A DNA stretch of 64,000 nt from Fimbriimonadaceae bacterium (GCA_019638795.1 JAHBTB010000012.1:1-64000); one strand, 5' to 3'. Positions 42,249-51,158 are shown, numbered from the stretch's first letter. Notes: generated by a model not told the origin, from the letters alone. Program-made: numbers and translations.

Positions 42249-43190
42249 ATGAGTGAGAAGCTGTTCTCCCAAAGCACCGGCATGTTCATCGCCGAGACGC
42301 ACACCGAGGGCGTCACGTGGTTCTTCTCCATCGACCGCTTCCTTGTCGAAGGCAAATCGAAGTACCAGCAGTATCAAATCGTCGATGTGCCGGTTTGGGG
42401 CAAGACGCTGTTCCTAGACTACAAGATCCAGTCCAGCCTCCTTGACGAGTACGTCTACCACGAGTCCATGGTCCAGCCCGCCATGACCGTGCACCCCAAT
42501 CCCAAGAAGGTCCTTGTCGCGGGTGGTGGCGAAGGTGCCACCCTGTGGCAAGCCCTGCAGCACAACACGGTGGAGCACGCCGACATGGTGGACCTCGACG
42601 AGGAGTTGGTCCAGTGGGTGAAGGTCCACATGAAGGAGTGGCACCACGACTGCTTCGACGACCCGAGGGCCCACCTCTACCACCTTGACGCACGCAAATG
42701 GATCGAGGACCACAAAGGGTTCGGCTACGACGTCGTCCTCAGTGACCTGCCCGGTCCGCACGAGGGGAGCCCGGCCCGTATGCTGTACACCAAGGAGTAC
42801 TTCCAGCATGTCGCCGCGTCCCTGTCCGACGACGGCGTCTTCGTCCTCCAGTCCGGCGCGTGCAACGAGACCTACCCCTACCTCTTCAGCCAGATCTTCG
42901 CGACCCTGGACTCCATGAAAGACACGTTCGCCTACGTGCGCGGCTACTACGGGTTAGTGACGACGTTCCAAATGCCTTGGGGCTTCATCCTCGCCAGCAA
43001 GAAGCACGACCCGCTGGCTCTGAGCCAGGAAGAAATCGCCCGGCGCCACGCCGACCGGGGCGTCGCCAACCGCTACTACACCCCGCGTTTCCACCAGGCG
43101 ATGTTCACCCTGCCGGAGTACATGTTGCGGGCGATCGAGCAGCACGGAAAAGTGCTCACCGACGCCGAGCCGTTCCTGTGGACTGCGTGA
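42249..43190 (+). CDS. speE: Spermidine synthase
   Basis: 313-residue aminopropyltransferase. It carries KYQQYQIVDVPVWGKTLFLD (about 38), DEYVYHESMVQPAMTVHPNP (about 66), the SAM-type glycine loop VLVAGGGEGATL (about 88), MVDLDEELVQW and SDLPGPHEGSP (about 172), where the catalytic Asp lies. The C-terminal ~60 residues with GVANRYYTPRFHQAMFTLP are normal for the family. Works with SpeD upstream. Start ATG 42249. Confidence 0.94.
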   Translation: MSEKLFSQSTGMFIAETHTEGVTWFFSIDRFLVEGKSKYQQYQIVDVPVWGKTLFLDYKIQSSLLDEYVYHESMVQPAMTVHPNPKKVLVAGGGEGATLWQALQHNTVEHADMVDLDEELVQWVKVHMKEWHHDCFDDPRAHLYHLDARKWIEDHKGFGYDVVLSDLPGPHEGSPARMLYTKEYFQHVAASLSDDGVFVLQSGACNETYPYLFSQIFATLDSMKDTFAYVRGYYGLVTTFQMPWGFILASKKHDPLALSQEEIARRHADRGVANRYYTPRFHQAMFTLPEYMLRAIEQHGKVLTDAEPFLWTA

Positions 43191-43227
43191 TTTCGGTACA
43201 ATAATGACTCAGTAAGGGTTTGAAACG

Positions 43228-43545
43228 ATGAAGTTTCGTAAGCTGTACTGGGTCACCGAAGTTCTCGGCGACAACGGCCGTTCACAAGTGGGCGGCGTTT
43301 ACACTTCCATCCACGACCTCTTGGAACGCGGCCTCCATTGGACCGGCGACCAAGAATTGCAGGCAGGCTTCCGCGTGACCTTGGTCAAGCTGGACTCTGA
43401 CAAGGCCCCCCTGGGCCGCTGGGTCTCGCCCGACTTCGCCGGGATGCACGACGCCTTGCAGGAATACGTCGCCACCGACGAGTTCAACGCGCAGGACTGC
43501 GACCTCCTCCTGGAGAACCTCGCCAAGTTCGCTCAGGCGAGTTGA
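43228..43545 (+). CDS. Hypothetical protein (105 aa)
   Basis: No family recognised. Soluble, slightly acidic, without signal or membrane segment. It starts MKFRKLYWVTEVLGDNGRSQ and has YTSIHDLLERGLHWTGD (about 25-41), then an amphipathic C-terminal helix NAQDCDLLLENLAKFAQ. A TACAAT hexamer (about 43196-43201) lies 26 bases upstream, and AAGGG about 13 bases upstream may be the ribosome site. It ends with a strong terminator shared with the convergent chaperone gene. Codon use is native. Confidence 0.65.
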   Translation: MKFRKLYWVTEVLGDNGRSQVGGVYTSIHDLLERGLHWTGDQELQAGFRVTLVKLDSDKAPLGRWVSPDFAGMHDALQEYVATDEFNAQDCDLLLENLAKFAQAS

Positions 43546-43566
43546 CCTCGGCCCCGACACAAAGAC

Positions 43567-43605
43567 GCGGGCCCCGTCCGGTGTGGACGGGGCCCGCTTT
43601 TTTTT
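43567..43605 (+). terminator. Strong intrinsic terminator
   Basis: A 13 bp perfect stem GCGGGCCCCGTCC / GGACGGGGCCCGC, 5 nt loop, then eight T. It lies between convergent genes, 21 bp after the 105-aa gene. Confidence 0.95.
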
Positions 43606-43618
43606 CAGGGCGGCTGGA

Positions 43619-44782
43619 TCAGCCGCCGGTCGTCGTCGTCGGCTGGGGCCCACCGCTGCCCGAGGTGTTGGGCGGCGTGGGGGTGCCGGTGGTGTTACCC
43701 GTAGTCGTACCGGTCGTCGAACCCGTCGTCGGCAGCGGGGTCTCGCCAGAACCGCCGGTGGTCGTGGCGGGCAACTTGGTGTCCTTGGCCGATTCCTTGA
43801 GGCGCTCCTCAAACTTGGCCCACATATCCTTCAGCGACGGATCGGAGACTTCGATCTTGGCCGCCTTCAACTTGTCAGCCACGCGGCGGGTCAGGTCACT
43901 TGCCGCACTGCCGCGCTGGATGGCAAGGCGGCGCCGCAGGAGTTCCTTCTTCTCCTTGGTCATCTCGATCGGCTTCGCCGACGTCTTGGAGTTGACAAAG
44001 AACTTCACATAGCTCGTGCCGGCCTTGATCCAGTCGGTCGCCTTGCCCGTCTCGGTGCTTTCGATCGGGCCACGGATTTCCGGGCTCAGCTTGCTCAGGT
44101 CGGTGTCGCCGGTGGCGTTGGTCGCACCTTGAATAGCAAAGCGCCCTTCGTTCTCGGCGGCGTTCGGTGCCTCACTGAACTGGCGGGCCGCCATCTTGAA
44201 CAACATGCCGCTGTCCAAGGCCTTCTGCGCGGCGGCTTTCTTTTCCTCGCTCTTGGCAAAGATAAACGTCAGGTTCGCCTTGGCTGGTTCGATGAACTGC
44301 TTCGGGTTGTCCTTCATGTACTGGTCGACGTCGGCCTCGGTGACGGTGATGCCCTTCGTGATGATCTTCTCTTGGGCCAGCTCGGACATGATGTTCTGGC
44401 GGATACCTTGCAGGGTGAAACCGATGGCTTGGAGGTTCTTGATGAACGTGCCGTCCAGTTTCGTGCGGAAGGCGATTTCGTCATCGACCTCTTTTTCGGT
44501 CGGCGCGACGCCCTCGTCCTTGGCCAACTGCATGATGATCTTGCGCGTCACCAGTTCTTGCATGGCCTGAAAGGCGAGAGTATCGGCGACAGGCACCTCG
44601 GCGATGCGGCCGTTCACGTTCACGCGGACGGTCCGTTTCGTCTGAAGCTGTTCCATGAACTCGTCGCGGGTGACGGTGTCACCAGCGACATTGGCGACGC
44701 TGGAATTGTTGTTGCAGCCCGCGAGCAAGGTAAGGCCGGCGATCACCGCCAGTCCGGCAAAGGAGCGAGTCCTAGTCATCAT
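43619..44782 (-). CDS. SurA/PrsA-like lipoprotein chaperone (parvulin family)
   Basis: 387 residues from ATG 44782. Signal peptide with lipobox LLAGCNNN, so it is lipid-anchored outside the inner membrane. A SurA N-terminal chaperone domain follows (VAGDTVTRDEFMEQLQTKRT to about 170), then a parvulin-like region (about 175-290) that looks degenerate: the usual GGDLG is replaced by ENEGRFAIQG. The last ~55 residues are a Thr/Gly/Pro-rich tail (GSTTGTTTGNTTG). It probably escorts outer-membrane or secreted proteins. Confidence 0.85.
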   Translation of the reverse strand: MMTRTRSFAGLAVIAGLTLLAGCNNNSSVANVAGDTVTRDEFMEQLQTKRTVRVNVNGRIAEVPVADTLAFQAMQELVTRKIIMQLAKDEGVAPTEKEVDDEIAFRTKLDGTFIKNLQAIGFTLQGIRQNIMSELAQEKIITKGITVTEADVDQYMKDNPKQFIEPAKANLTFIFAKSEEKKAAAQKALDSGMLFKMAARQFSEAPNAAENEGRFAIQGATNATGDTDLSKLSPEIRGPIESTETGKATDWIKAGTSYVKFFVNSKTSAKPIEMTKEKKELLRRRLAIQRGSAASDLTRRVADKLKAAKIEVSDPSLKDMWAKFEERLKESAKDTKLPATTTGGSGETPLPTTGSTTGTTTGNTTGTPTPPNTSGSGGPQPTTTTGG

Positions 44783-44883
44783 GTCTATCCTAAGTATTCG
44801 GTCTCGAAAGCCCTCCAACTGAGGGTCGCGGGACGCCGACATTCCCTGTCGAACAACAAGGCCGCGTCAAGTGTGCCACAGCC

Positions 44884-45093
44884 CTAGGCCGAAATATCGA
44901 CGTCATGGTGTTCGGATGAGTCTTCTTGGGGCTCGATGTCAAGAACTTCCTCATGGATCTCGACAACGTCATGGTGGCTTTCTTTGGGTTCGTCCCGGCC
45001 TTGGCTGGGGCGCTCTTTTCGGTCGCGGTCCACGCCGTAGGTGTGGGCTGCTTGGTTAAGGTTGACTTGAACGATCCGGTTGATTTGGTCCAT
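44884..45093 (-). CDS. Small acidic hypothetical protein (69 aa) downstream of the FliA-type sigma
   Basis: Begins MDQINRIVQVNLNQAAHTYG, then turns strongly polar with KERPSQGRDEPKE and a Glu/Asp/His-rich tail (HHDVVEIHEEVLDIEPQE). It starts 8 bp after the sigma factor stop, so it is probably co-transcribed. The size and charge would suit a small sigma regulator, but there is no FlgM motif and this is only positional inference. Confidence 0.5.
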   Translation of the reverse strand: MDQINRIVQVNLNQAAHTYGVDRDRKERPSQGRDEPKESHHDVVEIHEEVLDIEPQEDSSEHHDVDISA

Positions 45094-45101
45094 GGCCGCC
45101 G

Positions 45102-45887
45102 CTAGGCGACGTGTGCCGCCCCCTCTTCGCGCATAAAGTTGCGCAACCGACCCATCGCTTGCGTGTGCAGTTGGTACACACGGCTCTCACTCACTCCCAA
45201 AACCTTGCCGATCTCTTTGAAGGTCAGCCCCTCGAAATAGTAGAGGGCGATGACCAGTCTTTCGCGTTCGGGCAGGCGGTCGACCCCGGCCGCCATGATG
45301 CGGCGCAGTTCTTTGCCCTCCACCTCGACGCCCGGGTTGGCCTCTTCGTCGACGATCATCTCGACAAAGTGGATGTGGTCGTCGCCGTCCTGACTGCCGC
45401 CACCGACCACGTCGTCCAAACTGTAGACGTTGGTGCGCCCCATGCGGACGAGGAGGTCGTTCACCTCTTGGTCGCTCAGGCTCAGGTAGTCGCCCAGTTC
45501 GCGCACTGTCGCCGGACGACCGAACTCGGTCTCCAGCTTCGTCTGGGCGCGGTCTAGGGCCTTGAGCTTCTCGCGGATCGACCGCGGCACCCAGTCTTCG
45601 TCGCGGAGCATCTCCAAGATCGCGCCGCGGATGAGGGCGATGGCGTAGGTTTCAAACTTGACGTCCCGGGTGGGGTCGTACTGGTCCACGCTCTTGATCA
45701 ACCCGATGACGCCGGCGCTCACCAGGTCGTCACGGTCGAGACCGCCCGGGACGCTGGTCACCAGGCGGCCGGACGTGATCTTGACAAGATACGAATAGTG
45801 GTTGATCAGGTCGACCCGTGCCGACGGGTTCTTGTAGACCTTGTAGTCGATCCAGGTCCTCTGGAGCAGGTCGGGTGACAATGGCAT
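45102..45887 (-). CDS. FliA/WhiG-type sigma factor
   Basis: 261-residue group 3 sigma. Region 2: GGLDRDDLVSAGVIGLIKSV and DQYDPTRDVKFETYAIALIR with GAILEMLRDEDWVPRSIREK after it, a hallmark of FliA/WhiG. Region 3: FGRPATVRELGDYLSLSDQE. Region 4: LTFKEIGKVLGVSESRVYQL. It could control motility or developmental genes, but no flagellar gene occurs in the window. Flanked by two small orphan genes on the same strand. A GGGAG precedes ATG 45887. Confidence 0.93.
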   Translation of the reverse strand: MPLSPDLLQRTWIDYKVYKNPSARVDLINHYSYLVKITSGRLVTSVPGGLDRDDLVSAGVIGLIKSVDQYDPTRDVKFETYAIALIRGAILEMLRDEDWVPRSIREKLKALDRAQTKLETEFGRPATVRELGDYLSLSDQEVNDLLVRMGRTNVYSLDDVVGGGSQDGDDHIHFVEMIVDEEANPGVEVEGKELRRIMAAGVDRLPERERLVIALYYFEGLTFKEIGKVLGVSESRVYQLHTQAMGRLRNFMREEGAAHVA

Positions 45888-45910
45888 TCTAAAAAGGGCT
45901 CCCAGATTGT

Positions 45911-46132
45911 TCAGGCGGCGATGTCCTCATAGTCATATTCCGCCTCTTTGTCTTCAGCCTGTTTGACGACCTGCGGGACCCGCTTGGCGAGCGCCTCCCA
46001 AAACGCTCCCGCGACGTGACCCACGACGTAGGCGATCCCGCCCCGGGCCAAGCATGTCCAGGTCTCTGCACCCGAAACCACACTCGCGCCCAAGGCGACC
46101 AAAGCCATCAAGCCGGCTATGACCTTCGCCAT
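45911..46132 (-). CDS. Small membrane protein upstream of the FliA-type sigma (73 aa)
   Basis: ATG 46132. An N-terminal hydrophobic segment (AKVIAGLMALVALGASVVSG) and a second weaker one (ARGGIAYVVGHVAGAFWEAL) are followed by a charged tail (KQAEDKEAEYDYED). It lies 23 bp before the sigma factor, likely the same operon. No family recognised; could be an anti-sigma anchor or holin-like, neither supported by motif. Confidence 0.6.
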   Translation of the reverse strand: MAKVIAGLMALVALGASVVSGAETWTCLARGGIAYVVGHVAGAFWEALAKRVPQVVKQAEDKEAEYDYEDIAA

Positions 46133-46233
46133 ACCCACGCCCAGTAGCTCTGATGACAGGCTGCCACGGTATGAATACTGGCAAAGTTCAGGACGCTCTG
46201 TAGGGCAAACTTGACGCGCCGTCTTAAGTATTT

Positions 46234-47013
46234 CTACCTGGACGTCTCAAGTGGAATATCAAGGCCGTCGTACGCCAACTTGATCTGAGCGGGGAGCCTC
46301 GCCTCCGTCTCCGCGTGGTCGTAGTCGTCGCACAAGTGGGTGAAATAGGTGGTGCGGGCGCCCAGTTCCAAGGCGACCTCGACGGCCCGGTCGAAATGAA
46401 AATGGTTAGGGTGCGGACGGAACCGCACGGCGTCGAGGACCAGGGTGTCCAAGCCGCGCAGGCGCCCCATCGACTCCTCCGGGATCCGGCTGACGTCGGT
46501 CAGGTACGCGAATCCGCCCACCTTGACGGCCAGGCACTCCAACGGCCCGTGTTCGACGGGAAAGACCTCGATGCGCATCCCGCCCGCCTCCAAGACGTCG
46601 GGGGCGTCACGCAACTCGAACCGCGGGACGAAGACCCCGTCGGGAAAGGCGGCGAAGGCGTACGGGAAGATCCGGCGGACGTCCTCTTGGGTCGCCTTGT
46701 TCGCGTAAACCGTCATCGGCTCTTGGTACTTCAGGCAAAACGCACGGAGGTCGTCCATCCCCATGATGTGGTCGGCATGGCCGTGGGTGACAAGGACGCA
46801 TTCCAAGTCAAGGCACCCGGCGCGCAGGAGTTGGGTGCGCAGGTCCGGCCCGCAGTCCACCAACACGTTTCCGGTCGGCCCGCGCAAAAGCAGCGAGGAC
46901 CGCAAGCGGTGGTTGCGCGGGTCGGCCAAGAACGCGGCGGGATACTCCTTGCCTAGGCTCGGGACGCCGTTACTGGTGCCGCTGCCCAACACCGTCGCGA
47001 CCGCCGCCGTCAT
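46234..47013 (-). CDS. MBL-fold metallo-hydrolase (PhnP/RNase Z-like)
   Basis: 259-residue beta-lactamase-fold hydrolase. The metal motif THGHADHIMGMDDLR (about 75) is intact. VDCGPDLRTQLLRAG precedes it; FPVEHGPLECLAVKVGGFAY (about 150), YLTDVSRIPEE and FTHLCDDYDH (about 225) complete the metal ligands. Closest in layout to PhnP-type phosphodiesterases. It starts at ATG 47013 inside the stop of the upstream gene (ATGA). Confidence 0.9.
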   Translation of the reverse strand: MTAAVATVLGSGTSNGVPSLGKEYPAAFLADPRNHRLRSSLLLRGPTGNVLVDCGPDLRTQLLRAGCLDLECVLVTHGHADHIMGMDDLRAFCLKYQEPMTVYANKATQEDVRRIFPYAFAAFPDGVFVPRFELRDAPDVLEAGGMRIEVFPVEHGPLECLAVKVGGFAYLTDVSRIPEESMGRLRGLDTLVLDAVRFRPHPNHFHFDRAVEVALELGARTTYFTHLCDDYDHAETEARLPAQIKLAYDGLDIPLETSR

Positions 47014-47627
47014 CCGCTGAAGGTCTTCTCAAGGACCAGCATGGCGACCATCGTGCTGGGCACTTCGCTGTACTGGGCGATCCGCTCCAGACACCGCGCG
47101 TAGTTCCGTTCCGCCAGCTCGTCGTTCACCGGTGTCTCCGTCAAGGCGTCGGCGACGATGGCGATCGCAGACTGCAGGAACTTGGCCCGGTTTTGGGGCA
47201 GGCTCCGGTTCGGCGTCGCTGAATACTCCCGGCTCAACTGCTCGTAGATCTGTTCCCAACTCTTGCCCGCGAGGACTTCGGCACGGCTCCGGGCCAGGGC
47301 CGCCTCTTGCAACCGACGCTTCTCCGCGTCGCGCTTCTTCTCGAGCTCCCAGTCGTGGGCCGTGGTTCCGGCAATGACCCGGAGGACCACCGCACTCCCC
47401 AGCTTTTGGCTGACGGTGTCCTCGACCTTCTTGCGCGGGGCGGCGAGGCGCAGGTGGCCGGCCAGCTCGTTGGAGCCGTCGTCAAGGCCAAGGATGAGGA
47501 CGCCGTCCTCGACGGCGATCGGGGTCGCCGCTTTGAGCGCGGTCCACACGCCGACGCCCGTCACGCCGCCCATGATCTCGGGCAACGCCTCGTGCCATAC
47601 CGCAGCAATGTCGGCCATCCAGGTCAT
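47010..47627 (-). CDS. Protein with a DnaA domain-I-like N-terminus (205 aa)
   Basis: No exact family assigned. The first ~90 residues (AVWHEALPEIMGGVTG, then WTALKAATPIAVEDGVLILG, then HLRLAAPRKKVEDTVSQ) follow the pattern of DnaA domain I: a Trp-containing helix, a second helix with WL-x-x-(T/A)-x-P, a beta hairpin and a final helix. No AAA+ or DNA-binding domain follows. Residues 105-205 are charged and helical, without motif. Such a stand-alone domain might compete for DnaA or DnaB partners. The ATG at 47627 has AGGA nearby; an in-frame ATG lies at 47618. Confidence 0.65.
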   Translation of the reverse strand: MTWMADIAAVWHEALPEIMGGVTGVGVWTALKAATPIAVEDGVLILGLDDGSNELAGHLRLAAPRKKVEDTVSQKLGSAVVLRVIAGTTAHDWELEKKRDAEKRRLQEAALARSRAEVLAGKSWEQIYEQLSREYSATPNRSLPQNRAKFLQSAIAIVADALTETPVNDELAERNYARCLERIAQYSEVPSTMVAMLVLEKTFSG

Positions 47628-47688
47628 TATGGTTCCTGGACCGGCGGTCAGGCTAGGTTCCGCGGACGAAGCCTGACCCGCCCCGGCG

Positions 47689-49488
47689 TTAGCCCTGGCG
47701 CTTCGAACCCGACACGATGACGTCGGCGACGGCATATGACCGTCGGATGTCCTGCAGGACGATCTTCGCCCGTTGGCCGATCAAGTCGCGGCCGTCCAGG
47801 AGTTCGACATAGAAGCCTTGGTCGGTCCATCCGATCGCCTTGTCCGTGCCCTCGACCGCCGACCGGCGGATGTTCGCTTCCAGCACTTGGGCCCGTCGAT
47901 AGCCCATGTGGGTGGAGTCCATCTCTTCGATGCTGCCGCCGATGATCTCGAACTCGTCGATCTCGAAATCCACGTTGGCGCGGATGTAGAGCCCTCGCTT
48001 GAGGTCGTGCTCCAACTCCTCGATGAACTCTCCGTCGCCTCCGATCAGGGCCTCGACGACGGCCGGATGGCATTCGACGTAGAAGGCGTTGCCCGGCTCG
48101 CGCAGACGACGGCGCATCTCGCGCTCGATCCAGACGCTGACCGTGTCGGTGCTGGGGATGCGGCCCCGGCCTTCGCACGTCGGGCAGGTGTGGGTGATCG
48201 CCTCGGTGACGCTTTCACCGGTGCGTTTGCGGGTGATCTCGACCAGGCCCAGCGACGAGATGCGCCCCACGCGGGTCCGGGCGCGGTCTTTGGCAAGCAC
48301 TTTCTCGAAGTGGTCGAGGACCTTCTTCTTGTCGTCGGCACTCTCCATGTCGATGAAGTCGACGACGATGATGCCGCCCATGTCGCGCAGCCGGAGCTGG
48401 CGGGCCGCCTCGTCGGCCGCCTCCATGTTGGCCTTGAGGATCGTGTCGCTCAGCGAAGTCGAGCCGACCTGCTTGCCCGTGTTGACGTCGATCGCGGTCA
48501 GCGCTTCGGTCTCGTCGATGATCAAGTACCCGCCGCTGCGGAGCCAAACCTTGTGCTCCAGCAGTTGGTCCAGGTCCTTCTCGATGTTGTAGTGGTCAAA
48601 GATCGGTTGCTCCTTGTCGTAGAGCGCGATCTTGTCAAGCAGTTTGGGGGCGACCATGCCGGCGACCAAGCTGACCTTCTCGTACTCCTCGGGGTCGTCG
48701 ATGACCAGCTTGTCGATCTCCTCGCCAAAGATGTCGCGGATCGTGCGGTAGAGCAAGGTCTGGTCGCGGTGGACCACCGCGGGCGCCCGAAGGCGCTTGG
48801 CCTGCTCCAGCACTTGGCTCCACAACTGCTGGAGGAACTGGATGTCGGCCCGAAGTTCCGCCTCGGTGCGCTGCTCGCACTCGGTGCGCAGGATCAGCCC
48901 GAAGCCGTCGGGGATCAGCGCGTCGCCGAGCTTCTTCAGCCGGTCGCGTTCACGTCTGTCCTCGATCTTGCGGCTGACCCCGACGTGGTTGCCCTCGGGC
49001 ATCAGCACGACGTAACGGCCCGGCAGGCTGATGCGGGTGGTGACACGCGCGCCCTTGGTGCCGCGCGGCCCCTTGGTCACCTGGACCATCAGTTCCTGGC
49101 CCGGGCGGATCAACTCCTTGATCTTCCGGCGGCGCAACTCAGACCGGCGCACGCTCGCCGGGCTGTTGTCCGTGTTGTCCTCGGGGATGATGTCGCCGAC
49201 GTACAGGAAGGCGTTGCGCTCCAGGCCGATGTCGACGAAGGCGGCGTCCATCCCCGGGAGGACGTTCTGGACGATGCCCTTGAAGATGCTGCCGACCACG
49301 CGTTCTTCCCGCTCGACCCGGTACTCCATGAGCTGGCGGTCCTCAAGGACGGCGATGCGGGTCTCGCGGGAACTGCAGTTGACGAGGATTTCGATCTCGT
49401 CGGGTCGCTTGGAGGCGTCGCGCTTCGCCGCGACGGTCTTGGATGTGCGCACGGAGGGCTTCTTGGCCCTCGACGATGGTTTTCTCAT
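47689..49488 (-). CDS. rng: Ribonuclease E/G
   Basis: 599 residues. A basic N-terminal tail (RKPSSRAKKPSVRTSKT) precedes the catalytic core. The S1 domain region contains GSIFKGIVQNVLPGMDAAFV followed by DIGLERNAFLY. The 5' sensor and DNase-I-like region holds GGYLIIDETEALTAIDVNTG with catalytic Asp residues and GGIIVVDFIDM. The zinc link is CPTCEGRGR. The last ~50 residues (GFYVELLDGRDLIGQRAKI) resemble an extra TRAM/OB-like RNA-binding domain. It acts in rRNA processing and mRNA decay. The ATG at 49488 is preferred to upstream starts that lack similarity. A TACACT on the minus strand around 49595-49600 may be the promoter. Confidence 0.94.
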   Translation of the reverse strand: MRKPSSRAKKPSVRTSKTVAAKRDASKRPDEIEILVNCSSRETRIAVLEDRQLMEYRVEREERVVGSIFKGIVQNVLPGMDAAFVDIGLERNAFLYVGDIIPEDNTDNSPASVRRSELRRRKIKELIRPGQELMVQVTKGPRGTKGARVTTRISLPGRYVVLMPEGNHVGVSRKIEDRRERDRLKKLGDALIPDGFGLILRTECEQRTEAELRADIQFLQQLWSQVLEQAKRLRAPAVVHRDQTLLYRTIRDIFGEEIDKLVIDDPEEYEKVSLVAGMVAPKLLDKIALYDKEQPIFDHYNIEKDLDQLLEHKVWLRSGGYLIIDETEALTAIDVNTGKQVGSTSLSDTILKANMEAADEAARQLRLRDMGGIIVVDFIDMESADDKKKVLDHFEKVLAKDRARTRVGRISSLGLVEITRKRTGESVTEAITHTCPTCEGRGRIPSTDTVSVWIEREMRRRLREPGNAFYVECHPAVVEALIGGDGEFIEELEHDLKRGLYIRANVDFEIDEFEIIGGSIEEMDSTHMGYRRAQVLEANIRRSAVEGTDKAIGWTDQGFYVELLDGRDLIGQRAKIVLQDIRRSYAVADVIVSGSKRQG

Positions 49489-49650
49489 TTTCGGTTGGGA
49501 ATCCTTGCTGTAATTCACCCGGCGGGCCAGCGGGTTTGGCGGACGGTCAGTTCGACGCGACTCCCCACGGCTCTCGACAACCAGGTCTGCCCAGTGTACC
49601 AAGCCTGGCCCCTGGGTCCCTTTCCGGCCCAGAGAGGGGAAACTAGCGGC

Positions 49651-50400
49651 ATGTTCGCCGCGCTCGTCCTTCATCAAGTGTCAACCCTGCTCCAAGCCCA
49701 CGCCCACAACGACTACATGCACGCCAAGCCCCTGGCCACGGCGATGAGCTACGGATACGGGAGCGTCGAGGCCGACTTCTACCTCGTGGACGGCGAACTA
49801 CTCGTCGCCCACGACCGTGACCAAGTCAAGGCGGGCCGGACTCTCGACGCCCTCTACCTGAAGCCGCTGGCCGAGGCCGTCCACCGCCACAAGGGTTCGG
49901 TGTACGGCGACGGCAAGCCGGTAGTCCTCCTGCTCGACGTCAAAGCCGACGGCAGCGCGGTCGTCCCGGTGCTCAAGCGGCAGCTGAAGCGGTACCCGGA
50001 CGTCTTCGGCCGGGGAAAGCCCGTCCTCCCCGTCGTCAGCGGCGACCGCGACATCCCGGCCATCACCAAGGACCCGGAAAAGGTTCTGGCCCTGGACGGG
50101 CGGCTCGAGAACATCGGGGACGCGGCCGACGAGGTGCCCCTGGTCAGTGCGGACTGGGGTCGTGTGTTCACCTGGTCCGGCCGAGGCGACATGCCCGCGG
50201 ACGAGACGGCCCGGCTCAAGGACATTGCCGACCGATGCCACAAGGCGGGCCAGAAACTGCGGTTCTGGGGCGCACCCGACATGGAGAAATCGTGGGGTTA
50301 CCAACTCGCCGCCGGATGCGACTTGGTCGGCACCGACCGGCTCGAAAGCCTGGCGACGTACCTGCGGCACCGAAAGACGGGAACGCCGGACGGTCGTTGA
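49651..50400 (+). CDS. Glycerophosphodiester phosphodiesterase-like protein (AIM6 type)
   Basis: 249 residues. TIM-barrel PI-PLC/GDPD superfamily: AHAHNDYMHAKPLATAMSYG (about 15-34), SVEADFYLVDGELLVAHDR (about 38-56) with the metal/acid Glu, Asp and His, and GKPVVLLLDVKADGSAVVPV (about 89-108). The HNDY start matches the AIM6-like subgroup. The first 14 residues are hydrophobic and may be a signal. It overlaps the next gene by one base (TGATG). Confidence 0.85.
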   Translation: MFAALVLHQVSTLLQAHAHNDYMHAKPLATAMSYGYGSVEADFYLVDGELLVAHDRDQVKAGRTLDALYLKPLAEAVHRHKGSVYGDGKPVVLLLDVKADGSAVVPVLKRQLKRYPDVFGRGKPVLPVVSGDRDIPAITKDPEKVLALDGRLENIGDAADEVPLVSADWGRVFTWSGRGDMPADETARLKDIADRCHKAGQKLRFWGAPDMEKSWGYQLAAGCDLVGTDRLESLATYLRHRKTGTPDGR

Positions 50401-51158
50401 TGGCCCCGTCCGTGGACTTGAGCCTGCGGTCTCGGCCACCGCGACCGGTCGGCGAGGCTCCCGTCATGTTCCAACGGTGGGTCGATCTGACGTTCCTCCA
50501 TTGGGAAGTCCCGGCGGACGACCTCCGCCGCGTGCTCCCGCCCGGGCTTGACGTCGACACCTTTGAGGGCAAAGCCTACATCGGGGTCGTGCCGTTCCGG
50601 ATGGTGGACGTGAGGCCCCGTCTCTGTCCTGCGGTCCCTGGCCTGAGCCACTTCTTGGAGACTAACGTCCGCACCTACGTCCATCGGGCGGGCCAGGCGC
50701 CCGGCGTGTGGTTCTTCAGCCTCGACGCCGCCAACCGCGTCGGGGCGTGGCTGGGTCGCCAATGGTTCAAGCTGCCGTACCATTACGCCCGTCTGTCCAT
50801 GGAAAGCGTCTCCGACGGTGGTCTGGTCTACCGTGGCAGGCGGGCTGCCGCGCCCTCGGCCCGTTACGAGGTGCATGTCTCCGGCGACGGGCCGGTGCGG
50901 CCAGCCCAGGTGGGGACACTGGAGCAGTTTCTCGTCGAGCGCTACCTCCTTTACACCCACCAAGCGGGCCGGCTGGTGTCCGGCCAGGTGTGGCACGAGC
51001 CGTACCGCGTCCGGCAAGTGTCGGCGGACCTGGTCAGCGAGACCCTGGTGCAATCAGCCGGCCTGGCCCATCCCGAGACGACACCCCTGGCCCACTACTC
51101 TCCCGGGGTCGACGTGGAGGTCTTCCGTCTGAGACAGGACGGCCCCACGGCCAGGTGA
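50400..51158 (+). CDS. DUF2071 family protein (YqjF-like)
   Basis: 252 residues. Typical DUF2071 layout: MFQRWVDLTFLHWEVPADDL (about 23-42), PPGLDVDTFEGKAYIGVVPF (about 47-66), MVDVRPRLCPAVPG, ETNVRTYV (about 87) and GVWFFSLDAANRVGAWLGRQ (about 101-120). The family folds like acetoacetate decarboxylase, but no activity is proven. Coupled to the phosphodiesterase gene by a one-base overlap; a functional link is not obvious. Confidence 0.88.
   Translation: MAPSVDLSLRSRPPRPVGEAPVMFQRWVDLTFLHWEVPADDLRRVLPPGLDVDTFEGKAYIGVVPFRMVDVRPRLCPAVPGLSHFLETNVRTYVHRAGQAPGVWFFSLDAANRVGAWLGRQWFKLPYHYARLSMESVSDGGLVYRGRRAAAPSARYEVHVSGDGPVRPAQVGTLEQFLVERYLLYTHQAGRLVSGQVWHEPYRVRQVSADLVSETLVQSAGLAHPETTPLAHYSPGVDVEVFRLRQDGPTAR

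Noticed and set aside
47773-49500. Long plus-strand open frame opposite RNase G that joins the AIM6-like gene
   Set aside because: Low-complexity shadow; the minus strand is a clear RNase E/G, and the real plus-strand gene starts at 49651.
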